Shown: positions 1-5,822 of the stretch, piece after piece
How positions within the stretch are numbered: position 1 is the stretch's first letter
Layout: each line of letters opens with the position of its first letter
Assembly (NCBI GenBank): GCA_022705125.1
Contig: JAKJFB010000109.1
Coordinates: 1-8,376, forward strand
Reading direction: 5' to 3'
Length of the DNA stretch: 8,376 nt
Source: Pseudomonadota bacterium
Lineage (GTDB): Bacteria; Pseudomonadota; Gammaproteobacteria; Pseudomonadales; UBA5518
Position numbers and translations under genes: made by a program
Notes under the pieces: model-generated
What the model was told of the DNA's origin: nothing
What the model saw: only the letters and a program-made list of their open reading frames with translations
Database searches by the model: none

Positions 1-288
1 GCGCGCCACATCCTCCCCGCGCGGGCCGGAGCCGCGCAGCCGGTGCATCAACGCCGCGTCGCCGAAATCCGCGCGCACCGGCGTGATGCGCTCGCCGCCC
101 GTCTGCCCCAGGGCGAGACCCTCGCCGGATACCAGCAGCAGGAACGGCCAATCGGGGAGCACGCGCCATGATTCCGCGCTGCTGTCGATGCAGGCGACTC
201 CGAGCTCGCGCGCCAGCGCGTCGGCGCGCGCGCGCAGCCCGGCATCGAGGCAGGCCACCGCGATCGTGCGCGCGACAGGCTCGCTCAC
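1..288 (-). CDS. rsmJ: 16S rRNA (guanine-N2)-methyltransferase RsmJ, N-terminal part (3' end outside window)
   Basis: RsmJ is the SAM-dependent enzyme that makes m2G1516 in 16S rRNA of the small ribosomal subunit. Only the first 96 codons are here and the gene continues past base 1. What is visible fits the family's N-terminal half: a short alpha/beta opening (residues about 8-36), then a 'LLLVSGEGLALGQTG' strand-turn resembling the 'LVLTPEHLELR' region of E. coli RsmJ. Next comes 'PVRADFGDAALMHR' followed by the Gly/Arg turn 'GSGPRGEDVAR', matching the family's 'DF..G...HRRK.GGGRGE.VA'. The SAM-binding core would lie outside the window. The start is GTG at 288, with an AGGG at 299-302 ten bases upstream as a weak ribosome site. 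No in-frame ATG lies close by. A short coding-like stretch ends 22 bases upstream on the same strand. The family call is fairly secure; the exact start is less so. Confidence 0.82.
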   Translation of the reverse strand, partial: MSEPVARTIAVACLDAGLRARADALARELGVACIDSSAESWRVLPDWPFLLLVSGEGLALGQTGGERITPVRADFGDAALMHRLRGSGPRGEDVAR

Positions 289-310
289 GGCAGCACCGCC
301 CTGCGATTCA

Positions 311-562
311 TCACTTGCCCCCCCCATAACGATGCACGTCCTCGAACACGCGACCGAGCCGCGTGACCACGGCATCCTCCATGAAGGCGGGTGTCTGGGG
401 CAGCAGGCTGAGCGCATCGGTGTAACGCGCAACGAAGCGACCGCTCGGCTCCGGTGCCGCCGCGATGCCACCGGGCAGGTGGCACAGTTCGTGGCAGGCT
501 CGGTCGGGACGAAAGTATAGTAGGCTTGGCGCCCGCCAATATCCCGGCCAAAGGACCCGCAC
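311..562 (-). CDS. Possible small hypothetical protein upstream of rsmJ (start uncertain)
   Basis: An open frame ends with TGA at 311-313, 22 bases before the rsmJ start and on the same strand. Its last ~65 residues look like real protein, not a shadow. Composition is mixed ('FRPDRACHELCHLPGG', then 'GRFVARYTDALSLLPQTPAF', then 'MEDAVVTRLGRVFEDVHRYG'), and the third codon position is mostly G or C as in neighbouring genes. The problem is the start. The furthest plausible codon is GTG at 562, giving 83 residues, but that overlaps the ribosome site of the divergent lipoprotein gene. The next in-frame ATG is at 382 and would leave only 23 residues. Only CTG codons fall between. It may be a real small gene, a decayed 3' remnant, or a chance frame. 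I do not recognise the family. The Cys-His spacing (C-H-E-L-C-H) hints at metal binding but is not a known motif. Confidence 0.35.
   Translation of the reverse strand: MRVLWPGYWRAPSLLYFRPDRACHELCHLPGGIAAAPEPSGRFVARYTDALSLLPQTPAFMEDAVVTRLGRVFEDVHRYGGGK
516..521 (+). promoter_or_regulatory. Candidate -10 box of the lipoprotein-mtgA unit
   Basis: TATAGT stands out in GC-rich DNA 42 bases before the lipoprotein start codon. The best -35 partner is GTGGCA at 491-496, four of six matches to TTGACA but with a long 19-base spacer, so the promoter is weak or activator-dependent. On the opposite strand the overlapping bases 514-519 read TATACT, so one AT-rich patch could serve both directions. Confidence 0.3.
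526..539. promoter_or_regulatory. Palindrome TTGGCG-CC-CGCCAA, possible operator
   Basis: A perfect inverted repeat with 6-base arms and a 2-base centre lies immediately downstream of the candidate -10 box, where transcription towards the lipoprotein gene would start. This is a position typical of repressor operators. It lies between divergent coding stretches. I cannot assign it to a known regulator. Confidence 0.35.
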
Positions 563-563
563 C

Positions 564-1100
564 GTGACAACCCGGCCCAATCCCCGCTCCCGTCGCCGCG
601 CCCTCGGCGCCGCCGCCCTCGCCCTGACGCTCGCCGGCTGCATGGGCTACGACTACAAACTGAACGAACGCGTGGTGTTCCAGGGCCCGCGCCTGTTCGT
701 CGACTACGCGATCGCCGACGAGCACCTGCGCGCATGCGTCGCGCAGGCCATCAGCGACAACCGGATCACCAGGCCCGAGGCGCTCGAGGACCTGAACTGT
801 TCGCAGGCGGGCATCACGAGCCTGGCGGGCCTGGAAGTCTTCACCGGCCTGCGCCGCCTGGGCCTCGACGGCAACGCGATCAGCGAGCTCGCACCGCTCT
901 ACCCGTTGCGCCAGCTCGAGTTGCTGCACCTGCGCGGCAACCGCATCGCCGCGCTGGATGCGCGGTTGTGCCAGGGTACGGCGAAACGGATCGCGCTCGC
1001 GGGCAACGAGGCGCTGGCCTGCGCCGGCATCGCAAAGCTGCAGGCCTGCGGCGCGCGCCTGATCGACGTGCCGGCGCACTGCGCGTCGCCGGCACCGTGA
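564..1100 (+). CDS. Outer-membrane lipoprotein with leucine-rich repeats
   Basis: The product is a 178-residue lipoprotein of unknown specific role, probably anchored in the outer membrane facing the periplasm. The start is GTG at 564, with AAGGA at 551-555 eight bases upstream. It gives a textbook lipoprotein signal: a basic N-region (R4-R12), hydrophobic A13-L23, then lipobox L23-A24-G25-C26. Residue +2 is Met, not Asp, so there is no inner-membrane retention signal. Residues about 74-132 form two to three leucine-rich repeats of ~22 residues ('LEDLNCSQAGITSLAGL', 'LRRLGLDGNAISELAPL', 'LELLHLRGNRIAAL'), internalin-like in spacing. Six further cysteines (58, 79, 136, 153, 162, 173) could form periplasmic disulfides. 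Such repeats normally bind other proteins. mtgA follows after 22 bases, so the two are probably co-transcribed and a cell-wall-related partnership is a fair inference. An upstream in-frame ATG at 465 is rejected because it lacks a signal peptide and crosses the promoter region. Confidence 0.85.
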   Translation: MTTRPNPRSRRRALGAAALALTLAGCMGYDYKLNERVVFQGPRLFVDYAIADEHLRACVAQAISDNRITRPEALEDLNCSQAGITSLAGLEVFTGLRRLGLDGNAISELAPLYPLRQLELLHLRGNRIAALDARLCQGTAKRIALAGNEALACAGIAKLQACGARLIDVPAHCASPAP

Positions 1101-1122
1101 GCGCGCGCACGCCGGGAGCGGA

Positions 1123-1851
1123 GTGCTCGAAGCGCTGAACCCTCGACGCACCGGGCGTGCCGCGCTCGCGCTCCGGCGCATCCTGCGCGTGATCGCGTGG
1201 TTGCTGGCGCCGGTGCTGCTCTATTGGGTCGCCGGGCTGTTCCTCTACCGATTCCTCGCGCCGGCCGTCACGCCGCTGATGCTGATCCGTTCGCTGGAGC
1301 GCGGCGAGATGATCTGGCAGCAGGGCGCGCCGCTGGATGAGGTGGCCGAGGTGCTGCGCGCAGCGGTGGTGGTCGCAGAGGACAGCAATTTCTGCCTGCA
1401 CCCGGGCATCGACCTGCACGCGGCGAAGGACGCGCTCGAGGACTACGTGGCGTCGGGCCGTCTGCGCGGCGCCAGCACGATCACGATGCAGGTCGCGCGC
1501 AACCTCTTCCTGTGGCCCGGCGGCGGCGCGCCCAGGAAGGCACTGGAAATCCCGCTGGCGCTGGCGCTGGACGCGCTGTGGCCGAAGTGGCGCATCCTCG
1601 AGGCCTACCTGCGTATCGCGGAAATGGGGCCGGGGATCTTCGGTGCCGAGGCGGCCGCGCGCAGCCATTTCGGGGTGCCGGCCGCGCGGCTCGACCCGGC
1701 GCAGGCCGCGCTGATCGCCGCGGTGCTGCCCAGTCCGAACCGCTGGAGCGCCGGCGATCCGAGCGACTACGTGCGTGAGCGCGCGCGGGCGATCCAGGTC
1801 GAGAGCACCCGCCTGTCCGCGGCACAACGGGCCTGTCTCGCGCCACCCTGA
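1123..1851 (+). CDS. mtgA: Monofunctional biosynthetic peptidoglycan transglycosylase MtgA
   Basis: This GT51 glycosyltransferase polymerises lipid II into glycan strands at the inner membrane and has no transpeptidase domain. Its 242 residues are the usual MtgA length. An N-terminal membrane helix spans about residues 20-43. The catalytic motifs follow in order. 'VAEDSNFCLHPGID' (82-97) carries the catalytic Glu86 of the EDxxFxxHxGxD signature. 'GASTITMQVARNLFL' (116-130) is the second motif, and 'RKALE' (138-142) carries the second conserved acidic residue. 'RILEAYLRIAEMGPGIFGAEAAARSHFG' is split here as 'RILEAYLRIAEMG' (157-169) and 'GIFGAEAAARSHFG' (171-184). 'ALIAAVLPSPNRWS' (196-209) completes the fold. 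The start is GTG at 1123 with GGAG at 1115-1118 and a short spacer. Another GTG at 1097 overlaps the lipoprotein stop but is in a different frame and soon terminates. The gene sits 22 bases behind the lipoprotein gene and ends 22 bases from a convergent gene. Confidence 0.95.
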   Translation: MLEALNPRRTGRAALALRRILRVIAWLLAPVLLYWVAGLFLYRFLAPAVTPLMLIRSLERGEMIWQQGAPLDEVAEVLRAAVVVAEDSNFCLHPGIDLHAAKDALEDYVASGRLRGASTITMQVARNLFLWPGGGAPRKALEIPLALALDALWPKWRILEAYLRIAEMGPGIFGAEAAARSHFGVPAARLDPAQAALIAAVLPSPNRWSAGDPSDYVRERARAIQVESTRLSAAQRACLAPP

Positions 1852-1873
1852 ACATCGCCCGCGGGCACGACGA

Positions 1874-2323
1874 TCAGTTGCAGTGCTCGGCCTCGAAGGC
1901 GCGTGCATCCCCGATCATCTTCTCACGCTCGGCTTGGGAATAGCGCTGGTGGCTGCCATCCTCGCGCCGGTACATCGCCGCGGGCCGGGCCTCGAGCCGC
2001 TCGACGATGGAGCGCGCGTTGGCGCACTGCTTCTGCCGCTCGGCCTCATATTCCGGGTCGTCCCGCGCCTTGCGATCCGGTGATTTTTCGCCCGGCTGCG
2101 CCGGCGCGCCCGCGGGCTGGCCGGGGCTCGCGACAGGCGCCGGCGCGCTGCCCTTGCCGACACGCACGTTCATCTGCTCGGCCTGCTGGCCGTCCGGCGG
2201 CGGCGTGGCGCTGTAGTGCACCTCGCCCGCGGCATCGACCCAACGATAGACTTCCGCCGCCGGCGCCTGCTGCGCCAGCATGCAGAACAGGCAAGGCAAC
2301 ACCAGTCGCGCGATCCGGCTCAT
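1874..2323 (-). CDS. Secreted DUF4124 domain protein
   Basis: The product is a periplasmic or secreted protein of 149 residues with unknown molecular function. A signal peptide covers residues 1-23 (basic start 'MSRIAR', hydrophobic core, likely cleavage after A-P-A-A). The DUF4124 motif follows directly: 'EVYRWVDAAGEVHYSATPPP' (24-43), the short beta-hairpin that defines this domain in Proteobacteria. Residues about 58-80 are a Pro/Ala/Gly linker. The C-terminal part is charged and helical and ends in Cys148, which could pair with Cys100 ('KQCANAR'). Two ATGs are in frame. The one at 2323 is preferred because GGAG (2332-2335) lies eight bases upstream, whereas it is only two bases from the ATG at 2329. 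The gene starts 15 bases after the radical SAM gene's stop, so it is probably the last gene of that operon. It converges on mtgA with a 22-base gap. Confidence 0.88.
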   Translation of the reverse strand: MSRIARLVLPCLFCMLAQQAPAAEVYRWVDAAGEVHYSATPPPDGQQAEQMNVRVGKGSAPAPVASPGQPAGAPAQPGEKSPDRKARDDPEYEAERQKQCANARSIVERLEARPAAMYRREDGSHQRYSQAEREKMIGDARAFEAEHCN

Positions 2324-2338
2324 TTGCATGTCTCCGCC

Positions 2339-4297
2339 TCAGGGTACGCCTGCATTAAAGACCAAAAGCTCCGCAGCTGCCGGAAGCGGCGCACATTGCG
2401 CGTCCTCGAGCAGGCGCGCCTGCAGCCAGTTGCCGCCATCGGGCGTGTTTAGCACCACGCCGAGCCCGCCGGGGCTCGCGAAGCGCAGGCGTCGCGGCTG
2501 GCCGTCGAACAGCTCCTCGGCGGGCAGGCGCATCGCGCGCAAGGCCTCGAGCACCGCGCGCGCATCGAAGTCCAGCGTGCGTTCGAACTCCGTGGCCTCG
2601 CCGTGGCGCGGGCACAGCGCCGCATCGAGCGCGAGCAGCCCCTCGACGCGGCGCCGGCCGGCAGCATCGAGGCGAGGCGAAACGAAGGCCGTGACGGCGT
2701 CGCGGATCACGGCCTGCGCACGCGAGGGGTCCGCGAGCACCGCGAGGTAGATCCGCGCGCGCGCCTCGTAGACCCGCATGCGATCGGCGGCATCGAGCCC
2801 GGGCAACTGCGCGGCAAAAGCCTGCAGCAGCGCATCGAGCACCACGCGCAACATCCGCCCCACGGGCACATCGGTCGCCAGCGCGAGCCAGCGCGCGGTG
2901 TGCGCCAGCACGTAGCCGCTGAGCAGGATCACGTGCGCCGTGATCAGGAAGTAACCCTCCTCGCCCTCGGCGCGCGCAAAGGTGTGACAGCCCACCACGT
3001 ACTCGCCGTGCGCCTTGCCGTAGCCTGCCACCGGCAGCGTCTCGATGCGGTACTCCTCGCGCCGATCGTAGAACTCGGTGCCGGGCAGCAGCGTGTAGCC
3101 GAAGATGTTGATGTTCGGGAAGGTCGCGAGCAGGCGGTCGAGGTTACGCTCGAAGCTCGCGAGATCGTCCCCCGGCAACCCCCAGATCAGTTCGGCCGAG
3201 ATCGGGATGCCGGCCTGCGCCATACGCTGCGCGATCGGTTCGTACTCGTTCGCCGCCATGTTCTCGCGATGGCACAACTCGAGCGCGCGCGGGGTCAGCG
3301 TCTGCAGCGCGAGCTGGTAGAACGGCAACAGCCCGTGCTCGTGCAGCATCAGCACGATCTGCTGCACGCGCGGGCTGTGCTTCTTCGACCACGAGGTCGC
3401 GAAGGTCCGCGGCAGACCGTGCTGCTCCTTGAGCTCGCAGATCAGCCGCGCCTTCTCGACATCGTCCTTCAGCGCGCCGAAGTTCGAATCCGCCAGCCAG
3501 ATGTTCGGGATGCCGGCGCGCACGATCTTCTGCCAGTCGCGGCGCAGCCGCTCCATCGGGAAACCGATCATCTTCGTGCCGATCGCGCCGGTGCCCCACT
3601 CGCAGAAGGCGCACTTGTAGGGGCAGCCGCGCGTCGTCTCGTAGGTCACCGCGTCGTAGCGCGGGCGCCCGTCGGCGTCGGTCAGCTCGAGCACGTCGAA
3701 GGGCGACGGGATGCGCGCCAGTTCGCGCTGGCGCTCGCGCGGCGCCGATGTCGCCACCCTGCCCCCGGCGTCCAGCCACGCGATGCCGGGCACGCGCGGC
3801 CACTGGGCGCGCGGCGTGTCGAGCAGTTCCTGGAATGTGGCCTCGCCCTCGCCCAGCACGATCACGTCGATCGGGTCGATGCCGAGGTAGCTCTCGGCCT
3901 GCTGCACGTGCGGGCCGCCCGCCACGATCGCGAGTCTTGGGCAGGCGGCGCGCAGGCAGCGCACGAGCTCGAGGAATTCCGCAGCATTCCAGGTGTAGAA
4001 GCTGATGCCCGCGACCGGCTCGAGTCCGCGCGCGATCGCAGCGCCGACCTCCCCGGCCAGCGCGGCCAGCCCGCTCGCAGCCCAGACCGCCACGTCCTCG
4101 CGCTCGCGAAAATGCAGCTGGCGGAAATCGATGGCCTCCGGCGTCGCGCCCCAGGCGCGGTACCACGCGATCAGCCCGCCGGTAGCGGTGGGCGCGGCGT
4201 GGAACTGCTCGGAATCGAGGCTGAACAGCCACACCGGACGCGGGACATCACGCTGCAGCGTGGCGGACCCAGCCTCAGCGGCTGCCGTGGCCACCAT
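2339..4297 (-). CDS. B12-binding-type radical SAM protein, substrate unknown
   Basis: The 652-residue protein has the layout of class B radical SAM enzymes, which often methylate unreactive carbons using cobalamin. Residues about 20-185 form a Rossmann-like cobalamin-binding-type domain. It contains 'AIVAGGPHVQQAES' (123-136) and 'VIVLGEGEATFQELL' (145-159), the usual end signature of this domain. No DxHxxG motif is seen, which in this class means the cobalt need not be ligated by a histidine. The radical SAM core starts at 'TRGCPYKCAFCEWG', with cluster ligands C225, C229 and C232, and continues through 'AELIWGLPGDD' (368-378). From about 440 to 652 there is a mostly helical C-terminal extension I do not recognise. 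ATG 4297 lies 18 bases after the aminotransferase stop, without a strong Shine-Dalgarno, so translation may depend on coupling. B12 use and methyl transfer are inferred from architecture; other reactions are possible. Confidence 0.88.
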   Translation of the reverse strand: MVATAAAEAGSATLQRDVPRPVWLFSLDSEQFHAAPTATGGLIAWYRAWGATPEAIDFRQLHFREREDVAVWAASGLAALAGEVGAAIARGLEPVAGISFYTWNAAEFLELVRCLRAACPRLAIVAGGPHVQQAESYLGIDPIDVIVLGEGEATFQELLDTPRAQWPRVPGIAWLDAGGRVATSAPRERQRELARIPSPFDVLELTDADGRPRYDAVTYETTRGCPYKCAFCEWGTGAIGTKMIGFPMERLRRDWQKIVRAGIPNIWLADSNFGALKDDVEKARLICELKEQHGLPRTFATSWSKKHSPRVQQIVLMLHEHGLLPFYQLALQTLTPRALELCHRENMAANEYEPIAQRMAQAGIPISAELIWGLPGDDLASFERNLDRLLATFPNINIFGYTLLPGTEFYDRREEYRIETLPVAGYGKAHGEYVVGCHTFARAEGEEGYFLITAHVILLSGYVLAHTARWLALATDVPVGRMLRVVLDALLQAFAAQLPGLDAADRMRVYEARARIYLAVLADPSRAQAVIRDAVTAFVSPRLDAAGRRRVEGLLALDAALCPRHGEATEFERTLDFDARAVLEALRAMRLPAEELFDGQPRRLRFASPGGLGVVLNTPDGGNWLQARLLEDAQCAPLPAAAELLVFNAGVP

Positions 4298-4315
4298 CGG
4301 CGCTGGCTGCGGGGC

Positions 4316-5518
4316 TCAGGCCGCGGGCTCGAGCACCGCGTGCACCGCGCTTGCGAGAGCGTCGATGTTCGCGGGCGTGATGCCGGCCAGGTTGATGCGC
4401 GTCGACTCCATCATGTAAACGGCGAACTCCTCGCGCAGCCGCGTGACCTGCTGCGGCGTGATGCCGAAGTACGAGAACATGCCCTTCTGCCGCGTGATGA
4501 AGCTGAAATCCTTGCCGGCGGCATTGCCCGCCAGGCGCGCGGCCAGCAACGTGCGCATCGCGTTGATGCGTCCGCGCACCTCGCCGAGCTCCTCCAGCCA
4601 GTCGGCCCTGAGCGTCGCATCGCCAAGGATCGTGGACACGATCGCCGCGCCGTGCGCCGGCGGCATCGAGTAGATCTGGCGCGCGGCCGCCATCGCCTGG
4701 GTCTGCACGGCATCGGCCTGGGCGCGCGTCGCGCCAATGAAGTACACCGCGCCCACGCGCTCGCGGTAGAGCCCGAAATTCTTCGAGCACGAACTCGCGA
4801 CCACGGCCTCGGGCACCGCGGCGAGCATGTGGCGCACGCCGGCCACGTCTGCGTCGACGCCGTCGGCGAGACCCTGGTAGGCGACGTCGATATACGGCGT
4901 GAAGCCGTTTTTCAGCGCCAGCTCGGTAACGGCGCGCCACTGCCCGAGGTCCAGGTCGGCGCCGGTGGGGTTGTGGCAGCAGCCGTGCAGCAGCACCAGG
5001 TCGCCGGGGCCCACCCGCGACAGCGTGTCCATCATCGCGTCGAAATCGATGCCGCCGCTCGCGGCATCGAAGTACGGGTACTCGGCCAGCTGCAGGCCGG
5101 CCCCGCCGATCAGCGGGATGTGGTTGGCCCAGGTCGGCGTGCTGACCCAGACCTTCGCTCCGCGCCGCGCGCGCTGGATCAGCTCGGCCCCGATGCGCAA
5201 CGCCCCGCAGCCGCCCGGCGTCTGCACGCCGCGCACGCGGTCCTCCCCGATCACGCGGTGGCTCGCGCCCAGCAGCAGTGCGAGCAGGCGCTCGTTGAAC
5301 ACGGGATCGCCGGCGATGCCCTGGTAGGTCTTGGTGGTCTCGGTGACCAGCAGGTGGCGCTCGGCGTCGCTCACCGCGCGCATGATCGGGGTGCGCCCGA
5401 GCTCGTCCTGGTAGACGCCTACGCCCAGATCGATCTTGTGCGCGCGCGGATCGGCGCGGTAGGCGGCCAGCATGCCGAGGATGGGATCGGGATCCAGGCG
5501 GGAAAGCTGCTCGAACAT
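4316..5518 (-). CDS. Aspartate/aromatic amino acid aminotransferase (class I, PLP)
   Basis: This cytoplasmic PLP enzyme moves the amino group between aspartate or an aromatic amino acid and 2-oxoglutarate. It has 400 residues, the normal length for the AspC/TyrB family. Key residues by analogy with aspartate aminotransferase are all present. Tyr65 is in 'KTYQGIAGDPVFNE', Trp130 in 'STPTWANH' and Asn183 in 'HGCCHNPTGADLD'. Asp211 and Tyr214 are in 'YIDVAYQG'. The Schiff-base Lys246 is in 'SSCSKNFGLYRERVG', with phosphate-binding Arg254. Arg280 in 'AAARQIYSMPPAHG' is the position that binds the side-chain carboxylate, and Arg374 in 'STRINLAGIT' binds the alpha-carboxylate. Retained Arg280 supports dicarboxylate substrates, but aromatic activity cannot be excluded, so no gene symbol is given. 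The start ATG at 5518 has GGAG (5524-5527) five bases upstream. It is the first gene of the probable aminotransferase-radical SAM-DUF4124 operon. Confidence 0.93.
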   Translation of the reverse strand: MFEQLSRLDPDPILGMLAAYRADPRAHKIDLGVGVYQDELGRTPIMRAVSDAERHLLVTETTKTYQGIAGDPVFNERLLALLLGASHRVIGEDRVRGVQTPGGCGALRIGAELIQRARRGAKVWVSTPTWANHIPLIGGAGLQLAEYPYFDAASGGIDFDAMMDTLSRVGPGDLVLLHGCCHNPTGADLDLGQWRAVTELALKNGFTPYIDVAYQGLADGVDADVAGVRHMLAAVPEAVVASSCSKNFGLYRERVGAVYFIGATRAQADAVQTQAMAAARQIYSMPPAHGAAIVSTILGDATLRADWLEELGEVRGRINAMRTLLAARLAGNAAGKDFSFITRQKGMFSYFGITPQQVTRLREEFAVYMMESTRINLAGITPANIDALASAVHAVLEPAA

Positions 5519-5542
5519 CGGTTCTCCGGGTGGCGCGGGGGA

Positions 5543-5556
5543 GCGGCCATGGCCGC
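5543..5556. promoter_or_regulatory. Perfect 14-bp palindrome in the aminotransferase leader
   Basis: GCGGCCATGGCCGC is fully self-complementary and lies 24-38 bases upstream of the aminotransferase start codon, just before its ribosome site. It could be an operator or a leader hairpin. It has no loop of its own, so a protein-binding site is the simpler reading. Chance occurrence is possible in such GC-rich DNA. Confidence 0.3.
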
Positions 5557-5567
5557 AACGAGCGGCG

Positions 5568-5596
5568 ATTGTGCCCCGTCACCGGCGCGGCGTCGA
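5568..5596 (-). promoter_or_regulatory. Weak candidate promoter for the aminotransferase operon
   Basis: On the minus strand TCGACG (5591-5596) and CACAAT (5568-5573) each match four of six sigma-70 consensus bases and are separated by exactly 17 bases. Transcription would begin near 5561 and run through the 14-bp palindrome into the aminotransferase gene, giving a leader of about 42 bases. The match is modest and the call rests mainly on spacing and position. Confidence 0.25.
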
Positions 5597-5625
5597 GCCG
5601 GACCAAAGACAGCACCGACCCGGCA

Positions 5626-5762
5626 CGCCCAGGGGCCGCCCCGCTGCACTCGCGGCCGCGGCCTGGCACGTCCATGTGCGGCCGCTACGCGTGTTGCCGA
5701 AATCGCTCCCGGCGATTTCGGCATCCACATGTCCGCTCGCACAGCGGGGCGGCCCCTGGGCG
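5626..5762. repeat. Compound long inverted repeat (about 137 bp)
   Basis: The outer arms 5626-5646 and 5742-5762 are perfect 21-bp reverse complements (core GGGGCCGCCCC followed by GCTG). The enclosed ~95 bases hold further dyads: CGCGGCCGCG at 5651-5660, GCAC-GTCCAT-GTGC at 5666-5679, and a strong 12-bp hairpin at 5695-5723. Arms of this length do not arise by chance at the level of GC bias seen here. No T-run follows either side, so it is not an ordinary intrinsic terminator. It lies between two same-strand genes, downstream of the DUF885 gene. It looks like a non-coding repeat unit able to fold into a branched structure. Open frames exist through it on both strands but show no protein family. 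Confidence 0.75.
5695..5723. repeat. Perfect 12-bp hairpin with 5-base loop
   Basis: TGCCGAAATCGC at 5695-5706 and GCGATTTCGGCA at 5712-5723 pair perfectly around the loop TCCCG. It sits near the centre of the larger inverted repeat. Its AAAT/ATTT core is unusual in this GC-rich surrounding, which suggests a selected sequence and not compositional noise. Confidence 0.75.
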
Positions 5763-5789
5763 CGCCTATCGTTGACGCGTCGATTCTGG

Positions 5790-5814
5790 TGTAGGAGCGG
5801 GCCACGCCCGCGAT
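5790..5814. repeat. REP element (repetitive extragenic palindrome)
   Basis: The unit begins TGTAGGAGCGGGC and ends GCCCGCGAT. The stem is GCGGGC (5797-5802) with GCCCGC (5806-5811) and the loop CAC. The GTAGGAGC head plus short GC stem is the established REP layout of pseudomonads, xanthomonads and relatives, spread by RAYT (TnpA-REP) transposases. It begins 8 bases beyond the stop codon of the DUF885 gene, the usual place for REPs, where they can stabilise or terminate transcripts. Only one copy is in the window. Confidence 0.72.
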
Positions 5815-5822
5815 CCGTATCC

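Larger units (their letters stand above)
5519..5822. other. Structured non-coding intergenic region
   Basis: These 304 bases between the DUF885 stop and the aminotransferase start hold no supportable protein gene. Reading left to right they contain the aminotransferase ribosome site, the 14-bp palindrome and a weak promoter, then the compound inverted repeat and the REP hairpin. Frames open through the region on both strands are Arg/Pro/Ala-rich and lack start signals. Confidence 0.7.

Noticed and set aside
1097..1138. GTG overlapping the lipoprotein stop, considered as a coupled start for mtgA.
   Set aside because: It is out of frame with mtgA and ends after 13 codons.
285..1181. A 298-codon minus-strand frame opposite the lipoprotein gene, whose stop overlaps the rsmJ GTG start.
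   Set aside because: The TGA/GTG overlap looked like translational coupling, but the frame is Arg/Ala-rich and antisense to a gene with a clear lipobox and LRRs.
1857..1866. GCCCGCGGGC between the convergent mtgA and DUF4124 genes, considered as a shared terminator.
   Set aside because: It is a 10-base palindrome without a loop or T-run, too short to support a terminator call in GC-rich sequence.
4777..4790. Cys two residues before the PLP lysine (S-C-S-K) where E. coli AspC has Tyr.
   Set aside because: This position varies within the family (Tyr, Phe and others), and every catalytic residue is kept, so it is not evidence of altered function.
2603..5794. A 1063-codon open frame on the plus strand, antisense to the radical SAM and aminotransferase genes.
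   Set aside because: Its product is monotonous in Arg, His, Ala, Val and Gly with no recognisable domain, and both minus-strand genes have full catalytic motifs. It is an antisense artefact of GC-rich codon use.
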